A stretch of 64,000 nucleotides of DNA, taken from Prochlorococcus sp. AG-363-B04 (lineage in GTDB: Bacteria > Cyanobacteriota > Cyanobacteriia > PCC-6307 > Cyanobiaceae). Below, piece by piece: positions 56,456 to 64,000 of this stretch. Under the pieces are notes generated by a model, which made no database searches, was not told the origin of the DNA, and saw nothing but the letters and a program-made list of their open reading frames with translations. Position 1 is the stretch's first letter, and each line of letters starts with the position of its first letter. The stretch covers positions 1 through 64,000 of the forward strand of contig QCFC01000003.1 in the NCBI GenBank assembly GCA_003278465.1, read 5' to 3'. The translations under genes and the position numbers were made by a program.

Positions 56456-57829
56456 TTAAACAAGTCCAACTGGATTGGCTGCTACTTCATCAGGTATTGA
56501 ATTTCCTCCACCAGGAGTTTTGTCTTTTAGGACAAGACGTAAAAGGACAGGGGCTAAGAAGGTAGTACCAATTACCATTAACAAAATTGCTGCTTCCAAA
56601 GAAGGAGTTAGCAATCCAGCACTTGTACCTAACCCAAGAAAAATTAGGCCAACTTCACCACGAGGCATCATTCCTAAACCTACAACAAGTCGATTAGTTG
56701 GCTTATCAATCAAGAAAGACCATCCGGCAGCAATCTTTCCAATGATGGCAACTATTAATAAGAATCCCGCCACAACAAGCGCAGCACGACTTGAAGGATC
56801 TAACGGGTTGATAACAGAAAGATCCATGCCAGCACCAACCAAAACAAAAAAGATGGTCGCAAACAAAGAAACTAAAGGCAAAACTGACTGTTGAATAGCA
56901 TGGTTATTTTTAGAACTACTTAGGATTAAACCTGCTGCAAATGCACCCAAGGCAGCCTCCAGTCCAATTGCAGTTGCTACAAAACAACTCAATACCAATA
57001 TCACAAAAGATGCCACAACCACTGCCCCAGGCGCCTTCAGCCTCTCCAACAACCAATCAAAGGCTGGAGCAGCAGTTCTACTAAGGGCAATAGCTCCAAC
57101 CACAAATACTGTCGCTGCTACAACCAGTTTGACAATTGGAGCTATCTCTAATGACCCCCCTGTAGCTAAAGCAACTACTACTGCAAGAATCACAATGCCA
57201 AGAATGTCATCTAAAACTGCTGCACCAATAACAATCTGACCTTCTCTAGTTTTTAGATATCCAAGTTCACCAAAAACACTGGCCGTAATTCCAATGCTCG
57301 TAGCAGTCATTGAAGCACCAGCAAAAATTGCAGGTACAAGATCAACCTGAAAAATAAACATCAAACCAGCAGTTCCTAATGCAAAAGGCAACACAACCCC
57401 AGCCATAGCAACGGTAAAAGCCTGAGCTCCTACTGCAACCAACTCTTCTAACTCACTTTCTAAACCTGTAAGGAAAAGCAATGCGTACAAACCAAGTGTC
57501 GCTACTGCCTGCAACGAAGGAAATGTCTCAAAATACAAATCCGGTACAGCCTCTGGAGGCACTGAAGCCAATGAACTAATTACACGCACGAAACCTTCAT
57601 TCAGATGCGCACTCGTAGTTGGAGGCATTAAAAGATGTAGTCCTGAAGCACCGATAAGAACACCAGCTAAAAGCTCTCCAACGATCGTTGGCAATTGAAG
57701 TCGAACAAGAACCTCTGCCAAGGTCCTAGCAGCGACAAAGATCAAAAGAAAATTGATTACACCTATAAGTGTTTCAGCGACCTCAATGTCATGGGTACTA
57801 AGAACAGCCAGTATCTGAGGCATGAGCAT
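56456..57829 (-). CDS. CPA2 family Na+/H+ antiporter
   Basis: 457 residues with about 12 spans. Motifs of the KefB/NapA group are present: LAGVLIGASGLHLL, ATSIGITASVFGELG, AAVLDDILGIVIL (paired Asp at the ion site) and GMMPRGEVGLIFLG. It lacks a C-terminal TrkA domain. Cyanobacterial relatives (NhaS3 type) keep sodium low, some at the thylakoid. Divergent from glgP across a 312-bp gap. Confidence 0.88.
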   Translation of the reverse strand: MLMPQILAVLSTHDIEVAETLIGVINFLLIFVAARTLAEVLVRLQLPTIVGELLAGVLIGASGLHLLMPPTTSAHLNEGFVRVISSLASVPPEAVPDLYFETFPSLQAVATLGLYALLFLTGLESELEELVAVGAQAFTVAMAGVVLPFALGTAGLMFIFQVDLVPAIFAGASMTATSIGITASVFGELGYLKTREGQIVIGAAVLDDILGIVILAVVVALATGGSLEIAPIVKLVVAATVFVVGAIALSRTAAPAFDWLLERLKAPGAVVVASFVILVLSCFVATAIGLEAALGAFAAGLILSSSKNNHAIQQSVLPLVSLFATIFFVLVGAGMDLSVINPLDPSSRAALVVAGFLLIVAIIGKIAAGWSFLIDKPTNRLVVGLGMMPRGEVGLIFLGLGTSAGLLTPSLEAAILLMVIGTTFLAPVLLRLVLKDKTPGGGNSIPDEVAANPVGLV

Positions 57830-58141
57830 AAAAACAGATTGTTTACTTCTTTCTTTTGAAACATAAATGACCGACAGGCTGAATTGCTAACAGTTCATCA
57901 ACAAGACCACAACAAGTAAAGACGGTGTTGATCTGAAAGTAAGACACAACAGAAGGTCAAACCGGGGCTAGCGTCCTTAAAAAAAGTCCTTAAGAACTCT
58001 GCTCTTGAGCATTTGCAACGGGAATGTTCAAGAGCAGAGTTCTTAAAGCGGTTTAACTCCCAAAACTAATCATGACAATTGCTCAATAACTTCTCTGCCT
58101 TTAATTCCACGACTTAGCTATCAAAAAATTTTCAAAGAACC
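57830..58141. promoter_or_regulatory. Divergent control region with long inverted repeat
   Basis: Between the antiporter and glgP. It contains a perfect 19-bp inverted repeat, TTAAGAACTCTGCTCTTGA (57990-58008) and its complement (58028-58046), with a 19-nt loop, 96 bp before glgP. There is no long T run, so an operator or leader RNA structure is likelier than a terminator. Confidence 0.7.
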
Positions 58142-60679
58142 ATGAGCAGCTCAAAGCCCCTAGATCTTCGCCTACCAACCCCTGGCTGCTATGCGGATCC
58201 AGAACGAATCGGCATAACCGCTGATGCAGTTTTCGATGGGATGACTGAGCACCTGTTCTTCACACTTGGGAAGCTCGCCCCCACTGCAAGTCTTCATGAT
58301 CTCTACATGGCACTTAGCTATGCAGTCAGAGATCGGCTCATGACACGTTACCTCGCGAGTCTTGAAGCTATAAGAGCTCGCCCTCAGAAACAAGTTGCTT
58401 ATCTGTCCGCCGAATTTTTAATTGGACCCCAATTAAATAGCAACCTCTTAAACCTTGGTATCCAAAAAGAAGCTGAAGAAGCATTGAAAAGATTTGGAAT
58501 AGAAAATCTCAGCGATATTCTTGAAGTAGAAGAAGAGCCTGGCTTAGGGAATGGAGGTTTAGGACGGTTAGCAGCTTGCTACATGGAATCTCTAGCAAGT
58601 CTTCAAGTACCAGCAACTGGTTATGGCATCAGATATGAATTTGGAATTTTTAATCAGTTAATTAGAGATGGATGGCAAGTTGAAGTTACTGATAAATGGC
58701 TTAAAGGAGGATGGCCTTGGGAATTACCACAGCCAGACGAAGCATGCTTCGTAGGTTTTGGGGGACGAACAGAGTCTTATATAGACGATAAAGGTCACTA
58801 CCGTTCACGATGGATTCCCGGAGAACATGCAATAGGAATTCCTCATGATGTTCCAGTGCTGGGCTATCGAGTTAATACATGTGATCGTTTAAGACTATGG
58901 AGAGCAGATGCAACAGAAAGTTTTGATTTCTATGCCTTCAATATTGGAGACTATTACGGAGCAGTTGAAGAAAAAGTAGGTTCAGAAACATTATCCAAGG
59001 TTCTTTATCCAAATGATGGAACAGATGAAGGAAGAAGACTCCGGCTTAAACAACAACATTTCTTTGTTAGCTGTTCATTACAGGACATGTTGCGAAGCTT
59101 AGAAAAACGAGGGATATCTGCAGAAGACTTTCCAAATCATTGGACAGTTCAACTCAATGACACACATCCATCTATTGCAGTTGCAGAACTTATGCGACTA
59201 CTAATAGATGATCGTCATTATCCATGGGAAAAAGCTTGGGAAATAACAACAAAATCTGTTGCTTATACAAATCACACTCTTTTACCAGAAGCCCTTGAAA
59301 AATGGGACTTATCTCTTTTTTCAAGCATTCTTCCACGCCATCTAGAACTAATTTATGAGATTAATCGTAGATTCTTACAACAAGTACGTTTGCGATACCC
59401 AGGTAATGATTCAATTCTTAGAAAATTATCGATAATTGATGAAGAAGGTGGAAAAGCAGTAAGAATGGCACATCTAGCAACTATTGGTGCACATCATGTA
59501 AATGGCGTGGCTGCACTACATTCTGATTTAATTAAACGAGAATTATTACCTGAATTTGCTGAACTTTGGCCAGAGAAATTCACTAATGTGACCAATGGTG
59601 TCACACCCAGACGTTGGGTTGCACTAGCTAATCCTGAACTATCGGCACTTCTAAATCAAGAAATAGGTCCAAACTGGATTACAAATATGGATTTATTAAC
59701 ACAATTAGAAGGGAAAGAAGATGATGAGAATTTCTTAGAGCATTTAGGAGCTACAAAGCTATCTAGCAAAAGAAAGCTCGCTGGTTACATACATCGCCAA
59801 ACAGGAATATTGGTAGATCCATCAAGCATGTTTGACGTGCAAGTTAAGCGAATACATCAATACAAACGCCAACATCTGAATGCACTTCAAGTCATAGCTC
59901 AATATCTACGAATTAAAAATGGACAAGGTCAAGGAATAGCCCCAAGAACTGTAATTTTTGGAGGCAAGGCAGCCCCTGGGTATTACATGGCAAAACTTAT
60001 GATTAGATTTATAAATGGCATTGCAGAAATCATTAATGCAGATCCAGATATGGAGGGTCGTTTACGTGTAATCTTCCTACCTGACTACAACGTCAAATTA
60101 GGCGAACAAGTTTATCCTGCAACAGATCTTTCTGAACAAATTTCAACCGCAGGAATGGAAGCGTCAGGGACAGGAAATATGAAGTTTGCAATGAATGGAG
60201 CTCTAACAATAGGTACTCTTGACGGAGCAAATGTAGAAATACGTGAACGTGTTGGTGCTGAAAACTTCTTCTTATTTGGAAAAACTGAATCTGAAATTAT
60301 GAAACTCAATCAAAGTGGTTACAGACCAAAAGAAATAATCCAATCACTTCCCGAGCTATCAGAAACACTTAGATTGATAGAAATTGGTCACTTTAGTAAT
60401 GGAGATAGTGAACTATTTAAGCCATTACTTAATAGTCTAATGGGTACAGATCCGTTTTTTGTAATGGCTGATTTTGCAGATTACCTACGTGCACAAGATA
60501 GTGTAAGTAGAGCATGGACTAATCGCAATCACTGGAATCGCATGTCATTACTAAATACAGCTAGATCAGGTTTCTTCTCATCAGATCGTTCAATACAAGA
60601 ATATTGTAAAACAATTTGGAATGTAGAACCATTCCCAGTTGAAATTAGTTGTGAATCAAGTCAGTTAAAAGTCCAATGA
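58142..60679 (+). CDS. glgP: Glycogen phosphorylase
   Basis: Releases glucose-1-phosphate from glycogen, fuelling night metabolism. 845 residues; EPGLGNGGLGRLAACYMESL, VQLNDTHPSIAVAELMRLL, VKRIHQYKRQHLN and the pyridoxal-phosphate Lys in EASGTGNMKFAMNG are all intact. The start is set by full-length agreement. A long inverted repeat lies upstream. Confidence 0.98.
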   Translation: MSSSKPLDLRLPTPGCYADPERIGITADAVFDGMTEHLFFTLGKLAPTASLHDLYMALSYAVRDRLMTRYLASLEAIRARPQKQVAYLSAEFLIGPQLNSNLLNLGIQKEAEEALKRFGIENLSDILEVEEEPGLGNGGLGRLAACYMESLASLQVPATGYGIRYEFGIFNQLIRDGWQVEVTDKWLKGGWPWELPQPDEACFVGFGGRTESYIDDKGHYRSRWIPGEHAIGIPHDVPVLGYRVNTCDRLRLWRADATESFDFYAFNIGDYYGAVEEKVGSETLSKVLYPNDGTDEGRRLRLKQQHFFVSCSLQDMLRSLEKRGISAEDFPNHWTVQLNDTHPSIAVAELMRLLIDDRHYPWEKAWEITTKSVAYTNHTLLPEALEKWDLSLFSSILPRHLELIYEINRRFLQQVRLRYPGNDSILRKLSIIDEEGGKAVRMAHLATIGAHHVNGVAALHSDLIKRELLPEFAELWPEKFTNVTNGVTPRRWVALANPELSALLNQEIGPNWITNMDLLTQLEGKEDDENFLEHLGATKLSSKRKLAGYIHRQTGILVDPSSMFDVQVKRIHQYKRQHLNALQVIAQYLRIKNGQGQGIAPRTVIFGGKAAPGYYMAKLMIRFINGIAEIINADPDMEGRLRVIFLPDYNVKLGEQVYPATDLSEQISTAGMEASGTGNMKFAMNGALTIGTLDGANVEIRERVGAENFFLFGKTESEIMKLNQSGYRPKEIIQSLPELSETLRLIEIGHFSNGDSELFKPLLNSLMGTDPFFVMADFADYLRAQDSVSRAWTNRNHWNRMSLLNTARSGFFSSDRSIQEYCKTIWNVEPFPVEISCESSQLKVQ

Positions 60680-60719
60680 TAATTTCATATTTTTAATGCA
60701 AAGTATCAACAAGGATTTG

Positions 60720-61187
60720 TTAACCTCTATCTGGTAAATCAGGAGTTTGATGTAATAAGCGATTTAATCGCAATCGATCTGCATTAAGAGGATCAGGTGC
60801 TAATTCACCAGCCAATTCTCTAAATTTTTGTTCTACAGATTCTGGTACTTTTACATCAAATACCCGCTCCATTAACGCTTCAATAGAGAAAAGATGCGCA
60901 TTAATGTTTTCTAGATCTGCAATAGCCTGTTGTATTAAATCAACTTGATCCTCAACTCCTGGTTGAGAAGCTGTTGGAGTGACAGGCGTCGATTCTGAAT
61001 CAGAAGTTTTTGAACCTTGATGCCTTTGCAAATCCTCAATTACTCGACCAGAAAGAGTTCTAAAAGCCTGCAAAGCAGCCCAATTTAATTCTTGCTGATG
61101 TCTCAGGGTGGGAAACTCTCGAATTAATCGATCATGCTCCCTGTAGAACCTTTGGCAATCAGGACATTGACAGGGCTCGTCTGGCAC
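60720..61187 (-). CDS. Conserved picocyanobacterial protein, Cys-rich N-terminus
   Basis: 155 residues beginning MPDEPCQCPDCQRFYREHD, where three Cys may bind a metal, then a helical region and a Ser/Thr/Pro linker (about 79-95), then a helical C-terminal domain (FSIEALMERVFDVKVPESVE). No known domain. Convergent with glgP. Confidence 0.65.
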   Translation of the reverse strand: MPDEPCQCPDCQRFYREHDRLIREFPTLRHQQELNWAALQAFRTLSGRVIEDLQRHQGSKTSDSESTPVTPTASQPGVEDQVDLIQQAIADLENINAHLFSIEALMERVFDVKVPESVEQKFRELAGELAPDPLNADRLRLNRLLHQTPDLPDRG

Positions 61188-61224
61188 CGCAGTCCCTCCA
61201 GATCTTCCTCCATCATGCCATCCG

Positions 61225-61554
61225 CTAGGCCGCTAAGGATGATTCCCCTGAGAATTGATCATCATCTGCTTCTGAATCAACAGAAGACGGCAATGGAATC
61301 TCAATAGTAGAAACAACCTGAATCACGTCTCTAAGGCGCATAGAATCTGCAAACCAACCCATTGCTTGCTCAGTATCCCCTCGACGTTCAGCATCACTAG
61401 CTTGATCTTCATGAGCCTCTGCTAAAAGAGCCAACCAACACAAACATCGAGCCTGTACTACAGAGAGGTCTAGATCATTTGGATGAGAGCTAGCAATATT
61501 CTCACTTTCCTGCTGAACAAGAAGGCGAAGCCGCAGATCGTGAAGCTGGGTCAT
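61225..61554 (-). CDS. Conserved small picocyanobacterial protein
   Basis: 109 residues, acidic, mostly helical: LRLRLLVQQESENIASSHPN, then CLCWLALLAEAHEDQASDAE and a Ser/Asp-rich tail. It resembles a single TPR-like hairpin but I do not recognise a family. Upstream of the Cys-rich gene on the same strand, 37 bp apart. Confidence 0.6.
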   Translation of the reverse strand: MTQLHDLRLRLLVQQESENIASSHPNDLDLSVVQARCLCWLALLAEAHEDQASDAERRGDTEQAMGWFADSMRLRDVIQVVSTIEIPLPSSVDSEADDDQFSGESSLAA

Positions 61555-61647
61555 AGAGACTGTTTCACTAAATACACGCTAGCGACAGTGTCCAGTTTTT
61601 ACAGCCTACTAAATATGGTACTTATAAGTTTTTCTCATAAAAGAACA

Positions 61648-61721
61648 CGGGGCTGGCGGGACTCGAACCCACGGCCTACGGTTTAGGAAACCGTCGCTCT
61701 ATCCAGCTGAGCTACAGCCCC
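61648..61721 (-). tRNA. tRNA-Arg (anticodon CCT)
   Basis: 74 nt. GGGGCTG pairs with CAGCCCC, D arm GCTCAGCTGGATAGAGC, anticodon stem ACGGT/ACCGT around TTCCTAA, and T arm GGGTTCGAGTCCC. It reads AGG. No duplicated 3' end or integrase is near this one. Confidence 0.96.
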
Positions 61722-61761
61722 AGTAATCTCCCAAGTTATGCCTAACAGGCATTATGGACAA

Positions 61762-62166
61762 TGAAAGCAGGAGAGGTGATCGCAATTAAGACTGATCCGC
61801 CAAATCGCAGAATAGTCTTAATTGAGGAAAGTCCGGGCTCCCCGATGGCCAAGCTTGCTGGGTAATGCCCAGTGCGGGCGACCGTGAGGATAGTGCCACA
61901 GAAACACACCGCCAATGACCAGAGGAATTAATTCCTCTGGAACAGGCAAGGGTGCAAAGGTGCGGTAAGAGCGCACCAGCAGTACCGAGAGGTACTGGCT
62001 AGGTAAACCCCGGCCAGGAGCAAGGCCAAGGAACCAAGGCTGGCCATCACGTCTAGTTCCAAAAAACGCGCCGCTAGAGGTTGTCGGTAACGACAATCCC
62101 AGATAGATGATCACCCACCATTTTTTGTAGATGGTGAACAGAACCCGGCTTATGACCTGCTTTCAC
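61762..62166 (+). ncRNA. rnpB: RNase P RNA
   Basis: Bacterial type A RNase P RNA. The ends pair (GAAAGCAG at 61763, CTGCTTTC at 62157). The conserved core GAGGAAAGTCCGGGCTCC is at 61825-61842, the J11/12-type GGTAAACCCC near 62002, and the AGATAGATGATCACCCACC-type 3' core near 62101, with CAGAACCCGGCTTATGA near 62139. Ends are estimated to within a few bases. Confidence 0.95.
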
Positions 62167-62229
62167 TAACAATTCAAATTAAGATTGCTATTAAAATAGT
62201 TTTTCCCTACCCAATTTTTTTGAAGACTG

Positions 62230-62991
62230 ATGGAATCACGGGAAAACCGAACCATCTCTAAACAACGAAAAAAACAATTAGAAGAGTTAATAGATAGTCT
62301 TGTGATTCATTCTGAATCTGCACCCAAGTATATTAAAAGCAAATCTCAATTAAAAAATCTTGAGCTAATTGATGAAGCCTTAACACATACTTCGGCTCGC
62401 AAAAGAATTAATCACGAAAGACTTGAATTCTTAGGAGATGCAGTCTTAAGGCTTGCAGCATCAGAGTTTATAGACCGAAATTTCCCACAAATGAATGTAG
62501 GTGAAAGATCAGCATTAAGAGCTCATCTTGTTAGCGATAGATGGCTAGCTGAAGTTGGAAAAAAAATTAAGATTAGCGATAAATTATTAATTGGGCCAAA
62601 AGCATTAGGTGATATTTCAGCAAGAGAAACATTAGAAGCTGAGGCCACCGAAGCTTTAATTGGAGCATTATATGAATATTGGCAAAGCCTAAATCAAATT
62701 CACCAATGGCTTAATCCTTACTGGCATGAAACCAGTAAGGCTGTATTAGCAGACCCTCATAGGCGAAATTATAAATCTGCTTTACAGGAATGGAGTCAAG
62801 GAAGAGGTCTCAAAAGACCAAACTATGAAATAACTGAATTAAGTAAAAAGCATGGGGATCCTCAAAGGTTCTTCTGCAAAGTAAGAATTAAAGATGATTA
62901 TCTAGGAGAAGGCTGGGGAGGCTCAAGACGAGATGCAGAACAAAAAGCCGCCAAGAAAGCTCTTTTAAAGATCCAAAGCTCAAAAAACTAA
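62230..62991 (+). CDS. rnc: Ribonuclease III
   Basis: Cuts double-stranded RNA in rRNA and mRNA maturation. 253 residues; catalytic signature HERLEFLGDAVL near residue 63 and EATEALIGALYEYW near 140, then a double-stranded RNA-binding domain (KSALQEWSQGRGLKRPNYE to the C-terminus AEQKAAKKALLKI). It follows rnpB, so two RNA-processing activities sit together. Confidence 0.96.
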   Translation: MESRENRTISKQRKKQLEELIDSLVIHSESAPKYIKSKSQLKNLELIDEALTHTSARKRINHERLEFLGDAVLRLAASEFIDRNFPQMNVGERSALRAHLVSDRWLAEVGKKIKISDKLLIGPKALGDISARETLEAEATEALIGALYEYWQSLNQIHQWLNPYWHETSKAVLADPHRRNYKSALQEWSQGRGLKRPNYEITELSKKHGDPQRFFCKVRIKDDYLGEGWGGSRRDAEQKAAKKALLKIQSSKN

Positions 62992-63016
62992 CTTTATAAA
63001 AAAACTCAATCAAATT

Positions 63017-63202
63017 TTAAGCAGGTTTGAGGTCTTGGATAGGAATAGTAACCAACTTATCCCAATTACCTCCTTCAAAGAGAACTGCAGCACTTTGCCC
63101 ACTAATTCTTTGAACAAAACCTTTGTATCCATTATAAATTGAACTTTTTTTGTTTACGACTACCGTCGAACCAGGCAGGATCGGTTCATTAGTTTGAGAC
63201 AT
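63017..63202 (-). CDS. DUF3252 protein, NAD(P)H dehydrogenase assembly type
   Basis: 61 residues, an SH3-like beta barrel: STVVVNKKSSIYNGYKGFVQ then AAVLFEGGNWDKLVTIP. This matches the small cyanobacterial family DUF3252, named after a plant NDH-assembly homologue. Its start overlaps that of rimM by 2 bp on the opposite strand (CATG). Confidence 0.8.
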   Translation of the reverse strand: MSQTNEPILPGSTVVVNKKSSIYNGYKGFVQRISGQSAAVLFEGGNWDKLVTIPIQDLKPA

Positions 63203-63776
63203 GGCAAAAAAGCAATCTTTAGAGATGGGTCAATCCACTCAAAGCAAACCAAGACTTAATGAATGGATACGAATAGGAAAAATTGTTGCCGCAAAAGGCT
63301 TACAAGGTCAACTAAAGGTAAATCCCAGTAGTGACTTTCCAGAACGCTTTACCAAAGCTGGCACACGTTGGTTACAAGCAAAAAATAGCAAGCCACGCAA
63401 AATTCAACTCATCTCAGGTCATCAACTACCAGGGAAATCACTTTATATAGTTCGTTTCAAAGGCATAGAAACCCGTTCAGAAGCAGAAGCTCTCATTGGT
63501 GAAACTCTTTTAGTACCATCAAATCATCGGCCAAATCTGGAAGAAGGCGAGTTTCACCTGCTTGACCTTATAGATCTTGAAGTGAGGTTAGAACCAGAAA
63601 GAAATGCTGTAGGACATGTCCGAGATCTAATCACCTCAGGTAACGACCTGCTAACTATTGAATTTTTTAATGGCAAAAAAATACTAGTTCCATTTGTCCA
63701 GGAGATTGTCCCAGAAATCAATCTCAAGGAAGGCTGGCTTTTAATTACACCCCCACCTGGCCTTTTAGACCTTTGA
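63201..63776 (+). CDS. rimM: 16S rRNA processing protein RimM
   Basis: Assists 30S head assembly. 191 residues; N-terminal RimM domain IGKIVAAKGLQGQLKV, GIETRSEAEALIGETLLVP, and a PRC-barrel domain (GEFHLLDLIDLEVR to KILVPFVQEIVPEIN). A second Met at 63225 (MGQSTQ) could be the start; starting at 63201 forces overlap with the divergent DUF3252 start. Confidence 0.93.
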   Translation: MAKKQSLEMGQSTQSKPRLNEWIRIGKIVAAKGLQGQLKVNPSSDFPERFTKAGTRWLQAKNSKPRKIQLISGHQLPGKSLYIVRFKGIETRSEAEALIGETLLVPSNHRPNLEEGEFHLLDLIDLEVRLEPERNAVGHVRDLITSGNDLLTIEFFNGKKILVPFVQEIVPEINLKEGWLLITPPPGLLDL

Positions 63777-63832
63777 ATAATCGACAAGAGCAGGGCTATT
63801 GAGCGATTCTTAGAAGATTAAAACTAGAAATC

Positions 63833-64000
63833 GTGACCTTTACTCCAATAATTCCTGTGATTTTATGTGGCGGATCAGGAAGCCGCCTATGGCCCCTATC
63901 AAGGGCCAGTTACCCAAAACAATATTGGTCACTTGATGGACAGAGTAAAAATACTTTGCTTCAGCAAACTCAACTAAGACTGAATAATTTAACTGGAATC
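63833..64000 (+). CDS. manC: Mannose-1-phosphate guanylyltransferase, 3' end cut off
   Basis: From GTG 63833 the frame runs to the window end (56 residues). [18 protein letters not shown] and SYPKQYWSL are the nucleotidyltransferase signature and substrate loop typical of GDP-mannose pyrophosphorylases. They feed GDP-mannose/GDP-fucose to surface polysaccharides. Whether a C-terminal isomerase domain follows cannot be seen. Confidence 0.88.
   Translation, partial: MTFTPIIPVILCGGSGSRLWPLSRASYPKQYWSLDGQSKNTLLQQTQLRLNNLTGI

Noticed and set aside
61818-62114. 98-residue frame on the minus strand
   Set aside because: It lies wholly inside rnpB.

Overview
The window is a piece of a picocyanobacterial chromosome, almost certainly Prochlorococcus, probably a low-light type. 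The signs are low GC with dense, mostly convergent or overlapping genes, the order psaD-trpE-gshA-ppc, a heme oxygenase/PebA/PebB bilin operon, a PanC-Cmk fusion, DUF2839, CAAD and DUF3252 proteins, and a cyanobacterial-type LexA box in front of recA. I cannot name the strain or clade from sequence alone.

Layout. 1-28.87 kb is conserved core: a HAD hydrolase (5' cut off), recA, DUF2839, a helicase-like protein, tyrA, a CrtD-like desaturase, a fructosamine-type kinase, a CAAD membrane protein, a JAMM protease next to a ThiF/MoeB-rhodanese protein, a tandem CobO-like protein, larE, speD, recF, tRNA-Arg(CCG), ppc, gshA, trpE, psaD, a degenerate histidine kinase, rodA, mrp, hemF, a putative amidase, a CCB-type factor, rnd and an LpxB-related protein. 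28.87-40.2 kb is a genomic island starting in tRNA-Cys(GCA). 40.2-64 kb is core again: purM, panC/cmk, a small phosphatase, pebB-pebA-ho1, a GtrA-YdjC fusion and a glycosyltransferase, icd, glcF and glcE around a DUF1537 protein, an aldose epimerase-like protein, a hydrolase, a Na+/H+ antiporter, glgP, tRNA-Arg(CCT), rnpB, rnc, rimM and a cut-off mannose-1-phosphate guanylyltransferase.

The island is the interesting part. A 6.6-kb integrative element (28,924-35,536) is bounded by 31-bp identical copies of the tRNA-Cys 3' end. It carries a tyrosine recombinase at its right end, a serine recombinase heading an overlapping operon of tiny genes (one with a frameshift at a G6 run), two ribbon-helix-helix-like proteins, an ArdC-N-like protein, a Cys-rich protein and a large inverted repeat. 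This fits the tRNA-targeting elements of Prochlorococcus called tycheposons. Inside each end lie tandem 11-bp repeats plus one inverted copy, laid out like integrase arm sites. The DNA just right of the element repeats the same end architecture with a different 11-bp word, so an older element of the same family seems to have been displaced by a later integration at the same tRNA.

Two small-RNA candidates with the Yfr1 hallmark ACTCCTCACAC are present, one inside the element (32,362-32,451, +) and one in the flanking island (39,255-39,334, -). A mobile element carrying a Yfr1-like regulator would offer a way to interfere with, or copy, host post-transcriptional control. A short basic peptide gene at the element end also runs through the attachment site. 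It differs between the two ends almost only by synonymous changes, and its stop codon is supplied by the other arm, so integration changes its C-terminus.
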